Positions 55,821 through 64,000 of a stretch of 64,000 nucleotides of DNA are shown here, one piece after another. Each line of letters opens with the position of its first letter. Position 1 is the first letter of the stretch. Source of the DNA: Elmis aenea (taxonomy: Eukaryota; Arthropoda; Insecta; Coleoptera; Elmidae); contig OX393582.1 of NCBI GenBank assembly GCA_947652605.1, forward strand, positions 14,594,544 to 14,658,543, written 5' to 3'. The position numbers and the translations under genes are program-made. The notes below the pieces were generated by a model. It saw only the letters and a list, made by a program, of their open reading frames with translations, had not been told where the DNA came from and made no database searches.

Positions 55821-56640
55821 AATTGATATTTTTATACCCCTCTAGTCATTCAGGCTTAATAACTGAATTAAATCTGCCTTTTACAAGTAGTCGTGTTTCA
55901 TGTGAAAATTAAACAAGAGGAGAAAAGTACAATTAAACATCAAAACCAAAATGATAATTATATGGCGAATGTTAAATTACAGAATAATGATTATGTAAAA
56001 ATAATAGATTTTAATTATCCCACAACATGGCACATAAGCAATTTAACATGTAAATATTTGTTCAACATGAACCCGAGTTGTTTGATAATATAAGTGTTTA
56101 TGTTGATACAGAAAATCGGCATAAAATTCATTAACTTTCTAATCAAAAATTAAGAAAGGTAGTTTTATAAATGATAAATTACACGAAGCAATTTCAAAAA
56201 AAAAACAAAAGTGGAGGCATATTTAAAAAGTTATTTTGAACGCCATTCTGCACTACGTAAATTTAAAATGCTCCATTAAAATTTTTCAAAATTTTTGTCA
56301 TTTTTGGGTGAGGGTGGCGCAAGTTAGACATTTGCCACAGGCGCTTCATACCCTCGTTACGGCACTGGGTCTTTATCACTCATTGTTGTCCTGGTCGTCT
56401 AAAAAACTGAGTGCTAATTTTTAAATCGCATTTCCCATCTCTTCGCATTTTCTCCTCCACAACATTAATGTTAAAGTATAACATCTTTAAAATTTCATAA
56501 GTCTTTTAAATACACGATGAACAGTTACCTCGAAAAAGCTCTAACGAAATTTAAAAAAAGTTAGTGCAAAAACGAAACGTCTGCTTTAACATAAGCGAAA
56601 TCCTCATATGGATCTCGAATTGCAATCAGCCTGTAGATTA
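55821..56640. other. Intergenic, possible hAT end
   Basis: At 56340-56368 gcgcttcataccctcgttac then ggcactg reads, in inverse, like a hAT terminus (CAGTGCCGTAACGAGGG). No partner identified. Confidence 0.4.
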
Positions 56641-56995
56641 AAGGCCTCTACTCACCAACCAATTTGTCGAGACAACCGACCGACCATTCCGATAAATTGT
56701 TTAATGTGTAGTCTGGCACCCGACCAACCCGACAGTTGGACAAGTTGGAACGGTCGGGTGGCCAGACCATCCAACAAGCCAACCGCCCCACCACATTTCT
56801 CTAGATATTAAACCGAAATATTAACGCTATTTAGAAATGTGTTATCCACAAAATTACTTCAGAGCCAAAATAATTAAAAAAAAGTTATGACGTTTATGCT
56901 GTGTTGGTTGGACTGGTCGGGAGATGTGTAGACAACACCCAACACGGAATTCCCGACGGTCGGCTCCGACAAGTTGGCTAATGAGTAGAGGCCTT
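56641..56995. mobile_element. TIR element (355 bp) with AAGGCCTC ends
   Basis: The left end AAGGCCTCTACTCACCAACC and the right end (ttggctaatgagtagaggcctt) are inverted; TA flanks both (56639-56640, 56996-56997). The interior is rich in cgaccg/cggtcg motifs. Ends resemble 28201 and 36531. Confidence 0.82.
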
Positions 56996-58735
56996 TATTC
57001 TATTTGTAATCTTTTTATCTTACTTTTCAACGAGTTCTATTCTAATTTCTAATATGCAAAAAAATGTTACCGTACAATGTTAAAGCCGGCCCTGTGTTCG
57101 GAACAACCTGTTTATTTTAAACTGTTTCACAGGATGTGTACGTACTTTAAAACGTTTATTGTGTAAAAGTAAAAGGATAACCCAATATAATCGATTATTA
57201 AATAATCTTGCAATAAGAGAGCTAAGTTCAATGACTAATTTTACTATCATATGCTTACGTCTTTGAGCATAACTGCTTCAGCGAAACTTGATAAGTAAAT
57301 TGCGAATTTGTATGCATTTACATTTTTATTAATGCTCATTCTAATGAACACGTTTTCAGACGCGTACTTTTCTGTGTGCTTACTTATGTAATGATTGCTG
57401 AAAAGTTTTAATATGATCGATGTTCCTAATACAAAAAGTAATGCCGTATTTGTTGTTAAGGATAATGACCGCCTATAAACGTTTTATGGTGCATAACAGT
57501 CCGGGCCACAGTGATAAGCATACTTCAAGACAGCTGATTAAAATAATCAACTTTCTACGTACGGAGTATGTGCAGATATTCACGTAGGTCCTATAAAATC
57601 CCACATCAAAAGCTACGGTAAAACGAACTATATATCATGATGATGATGATTCATGCATAAGTAATAAATTGGTGAAAATTACCAACATCCAAATATGTAT
57701 ATCAATATTTAGTCTGTCTGAGAATTAAACAGGTGGCTGCAGTTACGCTGGAAATTTGGACATGGATAATTCCCACAATAGTAAAATAAAACAAACAAAA
57801 CCGGGTGTAAACTAAATCAGACTCATCACCTTTTTTTAAATTTGGTTTCGATTTTATATTTACGAAATTTGGGCACACTGTATTTCAAAAAACAAAAAAG
57901 ACTGTGATAACTTGGTCAAAACGCAAAAACTTAATCAAAGAAGACGTGAACCCAAACCCGGAAACGGAGATTGTAACGCCGATACTAGTTTGTTTTTCAC
58001 CGTGAAGAAAGAAAGATGTGTGCTATTGTCAACAAACGTTATCTCCGTGGAAGGCAGTTCTTCACGCTATTTGAAAAACTTAAAGAGCATCAGTCCAAAT
58101 TCTTCAAGAGGAAAAAGAGAAATAGGAAGACCCATGAAAAGATAGGAACAACAAAAATAACATTTCGTGAAGGTGAATCAGGCAATTTGCTTAAGCCATG
58201 AAGTGAAGAAGAAAAAGGAGAAGGAGAAAGAGAAGGAGGAGGAGGAAGAGAAGAAGAAGAAAAAGAAGAAGAAGAAGAAGAAGAAAAAGAAGAAGAAGTA
58301 TAAGTACAAATACTAACGAGAACTGATCTTTTAATATAAACAATTACCGAACCTAAAATAGAACCGAACCGGTTATATGGGTACCGATTTAAACCCAAAA
58401 TTATTTTTTTTTGCTGATTTGATTAAATGTTTTATTAACTCAGCCATAATCGACCATTTCCTTTTGTAAGATAACGTAAAACATAATACTTGGACTTGTT
58501 TGAGATGACAGAAATAAGATAAAGAGAAAAAGGAGATTAAGTGCTGTGGCTCTAAAACAAAAGCACAAATCTCTGAATGAAAGTCTTTTATCACACCCAC
58601 AAAATTTACGTCAGTATCTGCGCAACTCTATTACAAAATGTATAATAAAACTTTGTACCACAGACGCAATCCATCAATCATAATTTTTGCAAGTATCCGT
58701 GAATATTTATAAATATAACGATATACAGGGTGTCA
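56996..58735. other. Intergenic with small repeats
   Basis: Holds an orphan hAT-like end (aaagccggccctg, about 57082), a CCGGGTG fragment near 57802, a short Penelope-like tail near 57951, and a purine-rich (GAA)n/(GGA)n tract at 58205-58300. No gene. Confidence 0.5.
58205..58300 (+). repeat. Purine tract (GAA/GGA)n
   Basis: About 95 bp almost purely of A and G on the + strand. The Ser/Pro-rich minus frame 58398-58090 is produced by it and is not a gene. Confidence 0.85.
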
Positions 58736-59475
58736 CACAAAAAACGCCGCAAGCTGTATGTAACTCCGTTATTTGTGGTCCGATTTTGGTGAACAAAAAA
58801 CTAAATGAAATGTCTCCTCAAATACTATAAACTGAATTGGATTTCAATTTTTTTCAAGGTCAACTTAAATGTCAAGCGATAGTCAATTTTTTTTTTCAAA
58901 TAGCACCATCTATTTTTTTTACTAAATCTTGTAGACCTTATTTTTCTGAATTTAATGATGTAATCATAAGTTAATTTTAGTGCAAAACTAATAAGAAATA
59001 AAAAATAAAAGTTTAACTAAAATAGGTTAGGTTTCACAAAATTTTCAAGCGTGCCGTGGAAAAAAAAAACTTAATCAACAAATGTCATTTAAATACCGTC
59101 AGTGTGGTATTTAAATGATATTTGTTGATTAAAATTTTTTTGTTTTCCACGGCACGCTTGAAAATTTTGTGAAACCTAACCTATTTTAGTTAAACTTTTA
59201 TTTTTTATTTCTTATTAGTTTTGCACTAAAATTAACTTATGATTACATCATTAAATTCAGAAAAATTAAGTACAAGATTTAGTAAAAAAAAATAGATGTG
59301 CCATTTGAAAAAAAAAAATTGACTATCGCTTGACATTTAAGTTGACTTTGAAAAACATTGAAATCCAATTCAGTTTATAGTATATGAGGAGACATTTCAT
59401 TTAGTTTTTTGTTCACCAAAATCGGACCACAAATAACGGAGTTACAGCTTGCGGCGTTTTTTGTGTGACAGCCTG
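58736..59475. mobile_element. Foldback element, 740 bp, CAGGGTGTCACAC ends
   Basis: The left end CAGGGTGTCACACAAAAAAC is mirrored at the right (ttttttgtgtgacagcctg). TA on both sides. The arms are near-perfect and meet at 59090-59110 (tgtcatttaaataccgtcag). It abuts copy 2 of the CAGGGTTCTCG repeat with only TATA between them. Confidence 0.88.
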
Positions 59476-59479
59476 TATA

Positions 59480-59841
59480 CAGGGTTCTCGTTTTTCGAGG
59501 GCCACTATGGGGATCTCGTAAACGGTAAGAGTTGCGACTTCGGTTAAATTAGGGCAAAGTTGTATATTCAGGTGCTTAATAATTCGATGCAAACAGAACT
59601 TATCTAGCTCTTTTAGCTTTTGAGATATAGGAAAAAAAGTAAAAAAGTGGATTTTTGTTTTTTGCCTGTAACTTTTTCATTTGATGTCGAATTTAATTTC
59701 TGTAAAAACTTTTTCACGGTCACTTTTTGCAAGGAATCAAAGTCCCCAATTATGTTTTCCGTGCGACGTTTCGTTTTTTTAAAACCATCATCAGGTCAAT
59801 TTTTTCTTATGGATTTTATCTGATTTTAACGCCAATTTGTA
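59480..59841 (+). repeat. CAGGGTTCTCG repeat, copy 2
   Basis: Direct repeat of 55453-55820 with scattered differences. Confidence 0.8.
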
Positions 59842-60858
59842 GAGTTTTTTTTTTCTGAATACACTAGTGTATAACACTTGGGACTTTTTCGAAACAATTG
59901 TTGTTAAAAATGGCAAAAACAAATATTTTATTTAAAAAATTTATATTCTGGCACAGTGGTTTGTCCATTATTATACAAATGTATGCATATGAAAAACTTA
60001 AATTTTCTTACACGGTGATGCAAATTCGCGGTCGGCAATGCGGATCTCGCTTATTACTGAAGATAGAGCGTAGGTTTAAATTTGGCAAAGTTGCTAAATT
60101 TTATGCTTATCAATAATATAAAAACTGATTAGAAATATCTTTAACTGTTTTTTTTTTAATTGAACAAAAACTGAAAAAATGTGTAACTTTTTTATTATAT
60201 ATTTGTTTTTAAATCTGTAAAAACTTTTACATGGCCATTTTTTATTTTACTTGTAATGGTGCCATCAATTTTTTGCTGTGCCGATTCCGTTTTGTTTTAT
60301 AGGTACCAACTTTTCAATTTCTTATGGGCGACAAACTTGATTTTCATCTACACAGAAGAAAATTACAGCGAAATAGTACATAAAAAATCTTCATTTGAAG
60401 TATTAAGGTTAATTCCAAAAAAGGAGATTACGATTCATCCTAATAATGCATTTTTTCATACGGCAGCTTTAATTTTCCAGTTTTATCTGAAACAAAAAAA
60501 ATATTAAAACATTTACCGTACTTACTTAACTTAACTAACATGCAACCTTTGCTTATGACATGGACTTAAAAAAAATGAGGGCACAAAGTCCTTGTGCGAC
60601 CAGGAAATTAATACTGCTCTTTAGAATTATTTTGCGAGTATTCCGAAAAAAAAACTGATTGAGAACTTTCAAGGAGTAGAACGTAAGAATGATGAAGCGC
60701 ATTATTGCTAAAGGGAATTACTTCGAACATAGTTAAAATAAAATCTTGGAAAATATTAACCGTGTTCTGTATTCCCAATGAACTCAGCTCGGCCCTTTTA
60801 ACTATCAATATTAGTTGTTTCAATATTCACAATTAATTAGTTTACAAAATTACCTTTG
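59842..60858. other. Intergenic, no gene seen
   Basis: Several short frames, none with recognisable protein features. Confidence 0.45.
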
Positions 60859-61405
60859 CAGAGTTATACGTGCCACTGGCCATTTCCCTCGGAAAAATTG
60901 AGGAAAAACTGAAAAGTTGAATAATAAAAGTAATTTATGCGATCGCGTTGGCCATGAAACCGTCAGAGACAAAATCGAAATTCTTCTATTTACCAATGCG
61001 CGCATCCTTTGCAAGTAAAATGGTGCAAAGTTTTTGAAAAAATCTTCAACGGTTCTGGAGAAAAACGCGAAAGACGAGGCCTTTGTAAAAACGGATTTCC
61101 ATATGTTAAACGCCTATGCAAGTCGCATAGATATAGTTATACAGATAGACCACAACTTCTCAAATCATAGCGCTTATGCAGTGGTTTCGTTTTTGACGTT
61201 TTTCTCCGGAACCGTTCAAGATTTTTTCAAAAACTCGGCACCGTTTTGCTCGCAAAAGATGCGCGCATTGGTAAATAGAAAAATTTCGATTTCGTCTCTG
61301 ACGGTTTCATGGCCAACGCGATCGCAAAAATGACCCTTTTATACTATTTGTTCAGTGTTTCCCCTATTTTTCCAAAGGAAATGGCCAGTGGCACGTATAA
61401 CTCTG
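60859..61405. mobile_element. Palindromic element, 547 bp, CAGAGTTATACGTGCC ends
   Basis: The left end CAGAGTTATACGTGCCACTG is exactly mirrored at the right (to 61405). Arms share gcgatcgcgttggccatgaa, gaaaccgtcagagac and atgcgcgcat. The 99-aa frame 61034-61333 crosses the right arm and is a shadow. No CAGGGTG end and no TA flank. Confidence 0.82.
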
Positions 61406-62762
61406 GAAAACATCTACTTTTGACGTTCTTGATGCAATAAACACAGTGTTAATCAATTCTAGCGACAATGTATCGTGACCCTCCCTTGTCAGTAAACCCT
61501 ATGAACGGAACGAGTTCAGGAGAGTCGACACGTATAAATTCGTATAATTGTCGAAAAAACTTTTGACGATTACATTCTCCTTGGCAAATAAATACTTCAC
61601 TTTTTTTTGTACGTAAACGCATATTAATTCACGGTAATTTACAAATGCATGGTGGTCAAATTAACTAGCTTTCATATTGTATCATTAACTAATTATAATC
61701 ATGACAATTAATTAATACAATTCAAATACTAACATATTTAATATCACATATTATTATTGCATAAAAAGTGTTTGTAATCATAAAATTAAACAGCAATATT
61801 TGGCATGGAGTAATTAGCATAATATTGATGCAAATGACTTGGTAAATATTTATCGCGTGAATATCGTTTATTTGTTTAAATCATCGACGTTTATTCCACA
61901 TAAATTAATTACTCTTTACACTAGCACTAGATAAAGTGAATGAACACAGCATTCATTAGAAGAATATTTTAAAATAAAGTTGCAAAAGCTAATTTGATGT
62001 CCAATCGATTTGTTTGCCAAATTAAGTCCTAATCGAAAATAATTATTTTGAAATCCTTTCCTGCAACTGGTTACTTAAAAAAAAATTGTCTAGAGCAGCG
62101 GTTCCTAAGCGAGGCGAAGCGCCTAGGGACAACTTTTATATGGCCCTATCTTCCGGTATTTGGGAAAATTACGCACCAAAAGGCACGAATTTTGGATTTT
62201 TTTCTTTATTTAATAAGATGCAGGGTGCTTATACCTACCACCTTAAATATCTCGTTTTATTAAATAAATCTAAAATTAAAGGTTAAAACTACACTCTAAA
62301 TTGTTTTCTGTTGCATGTCACACTAGTTTTTAGAGCATTTTTATTAATTTTAAGATAACATATCAAAGTTAATATGCAACGCCATTTATTTTTGAAAAAA
62401 AGCTTTTAATAATGTCAAACCAATTTAGGTTTCCATAAAAAAAAGCAACCTTGTCATTTATCATTAAGATACTGAAATATTTTTAAACACATGAATGCCT
62501 CTGTTTATTTATGGTTTTTTAAAGTCTACATTTTTTCTTCAGCACGTTCTTTCTATGAAGAACTGCAACGAAGATATTTGAAATTTAAAAAAAAAATGCT
62601 AATTGTAATATTTTGTCTGAATATGAAAGTATCGTCAAGTAGTTTCCTAAAATAAGACCATCTTGTCCTATTTAACCATCTTTGTATCTCTTATTGTTTC
62701 CGTAATTCCTATGGTGTCTCATCTATTTGGCGCACCCTATATAAATAATTCCAGCCTATTAC
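61406..62762. other. Intergenic, possible hAT end
   Basis: At about 62096 cagcggttcctaagcgaggc resembles a hAT terminus (cagnggttcctaa type). No partner and no gene. Confidence 0.4.
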
Positions 62763-63359
62763 ACCGGGCCACCCTAACCACAGGGCTAAACGGGCTATAG
62801 TGCCGAGGTGCCAGTCTTTTGGAGCGGATATTTTGGTTGTACTTTGAGGACAATAATTTATTCAAAAATTGAGTCTACCTTCCCTAACGTGGCCACGGCA
62901 ATGCGCATTTTTTTAAGTATTGCCGCTACAAATTGCAGCGGTAAAAGATCTTTTTCAGCACTTAAAAGAATAAAAAGTATTTACGCTCTTCTTTGGGACA
63001 GGGTAAATTAAATGATTTAAATATTTTGTCCATAGACAGTGATTTATTTAATTATTTATATACGTGTGATATTATTAAGCAGTGTGCCAAAGAAAAAGTT
63101 AGGAAAATAAATATTTAAGTTATACCTACACATAATAAGGTACCTATCTACTTTTGTTTTTGTTCATAATATAGGTTATTTGAATTTTGTATGAATTTTA
63201 AATTTTTATTTGTTTATTGATAATAATATATTGACTTTTTCTAGTTCTAAAACTTTTGTACAACTTTACCGGTTACCCCGCTTCCCGTGTATTTTGTTAT
63301 GAATAAAGGCGCATTATTGTTAGTAGCCCACTGGCGCCAAATATCTTAGGACGGCCCTG
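62763..63359 (+). mobile_element. Internally deleted hAT transposon
   Basis: The right end is ttaggacggccctg (inverse CAGGGCCGTCCTAAG), a hAT-type terminus, with ggcgccagtgggct beneath it. The left end is less clear (ccgggccaccctaa or cagggctaaacggg, 62766-62795). The interior keeps only the transposase C-terminus. Confidence 0.65.
62850..63118 (+). pseudogene. hAT transposase C-terminal dimerisation region
   Basis: Reads SKIESTFPNVATAMRIFLSI then AATNCSGKRSFSALKRIKSI, the hATC dimerisation signature (FPN...R..L..P....S.ERSFS.LK.IK), with the usual ERSFS changed to KRSFS. A frame change near 63003 leads to LNDLNILSIDSDLFNYLYTC and a stop near 63116. The BED finger and catalytic core are gone. 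It most resembles ZMYM1-like hAT transposases. Confidence 0.8.
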
Positions 63360-64000
63360 CTATTACAGACAAATACGTTATTTTACAAAAAAAATAACAC
63401 TTCAAACGCAATTACTTTAAAACGCACTTGTATTTATCTAAAAGTTTAAAAATAACAAGCAAAAATCGAATTAATAAACATTGTACAACATGACAGATGA
63501 AATGAAGCGCGTCTGTGTTTTAAGAATCCTCAAAATAAGTATCTATTAGCAAATATTTTTGGAGTATTCACTTTTTTATTAAGCCCATATGGTATTGTTA
63601 GTTTGTTGCCAAAATTAAAAACCCTATAGCAAATTGTCCTTCTTTATTTTTAAAAAAACTGAAAGGCTCATATTTTGTCTAAGGTATTTTACCTTTATTT
63701 TCTGTTTATGATATTCGATAAACTAAGATAAATTAGTTATTGGATTTAAAATGCTAATAATTACGTTCATTATACACTGAAGCATATGTTACATTTAAAC
63801 AAAGATAGTATGTTGCGTTTTAGTTCTTGGTTTCGTTGGAGGCAGGTAAAGTGACCCAAAACTGTTTATATTATGTATCGGCCAGACGCAACCCCTTGCG
63901 GGGGGCACTCGAGATATACAGTTCACTTTCGACAGTCTTTAGTATAAGTTGTTAGAATTATACATGTTACGTGTATGTGATGCTATGTGGTCATAAAAAG
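63360..64000. other. Right edge, no feature
   Basis: AT-rich, nothing recognised. Confidence 0.45.

Noticed and set aside
58090..58398. Ser/Pro-rich 102-aa minus frame
   Set aside because: It is generated by a purine-rich microsatellite.
55593..59823. A short frame kept in both CAGGGTTCTCG repeats
   Set aside because: Conservation follows from recent duplication of the repeat; low-complexity, Phe/Lys-rich and without domains.

Overview
This is a window of an AT-rich insect nuclear genome. A beetle is the best guess, but the sequence does not prove the order. The evidence is genes split by GT-AG introns, two arthropod-type CLIP-domain serine proteases, and a dense mix of insect transposable elements. 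I see no rRNA, no free-standing tRNA gene, no CRISPR array and no intact transposon gene.

The only complete host genes are two tandem paralogues on the + strand. Protease A has 7 exons (5496-27661, 381 aa). Protease B has 7 exons (35168-50475, 396 aa). Both read: signal peptide, six-cysteine CLIP domain, linker, light-chain cysteine, then a trypsin-fold domain with an intact His/Asp/Ser triad and a trypsin-like Asp in the S1 pocket. Intron positions and phases (1,1,0,2,1,0) are the same in both, so they come from a gene duplication. The duplication looks old, because the intron contents are unrelated. The residue before the predicted activation site is Ala in A and Asn in B rather than Arg/Lys. 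With the FPHM-VA(L/I)GY motif this points to the persephone/snake-like (CLIPC) group that acts in Toll and melanisation cascades; the pathway is inferred from the family.

Layout: 1-5495 is left flank with a jockey-type LINE fragment, a TIR element at 3744-4152 and a decayed unrecognised reading frame at 4286-4653. 5496-27661 is gene A, whose introns hold a dead mariner, several LINE fragments, large palindromic (foldback) elements, hAT MITEs and a pogo/Tigger element that itself contains a LINE. 27662-35167 is intergenic: a TIR element with a MADF-like exon, a 2.4 kb array of a 33-bp repeat, a foldback element, and a second array of the same repeat in inverse orientation. 35168-50475 is gene B, whose introns hold a hAT-like element with nested insertions (one encodes a MADF domain), a long-TIR composite element with a decayed THAP-domain gene, GC-rich palindromes, a GC-rich MITE, a tRNA-derived SINE and more foldbacks. 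50476-64000 is right flank with a TTAA-flanked MITE, a Penelope-like 3' end, further foldbacks and an internally deleted hAT with the C-terminus of its transposase.

The most striking non-genic signals are the pair of inverted 33-bp arrays, open on both strands, and a superfamily of mostly palindromic elements sharing CAGGGTG termini and TA flanks, which recurs across almost the whole window.
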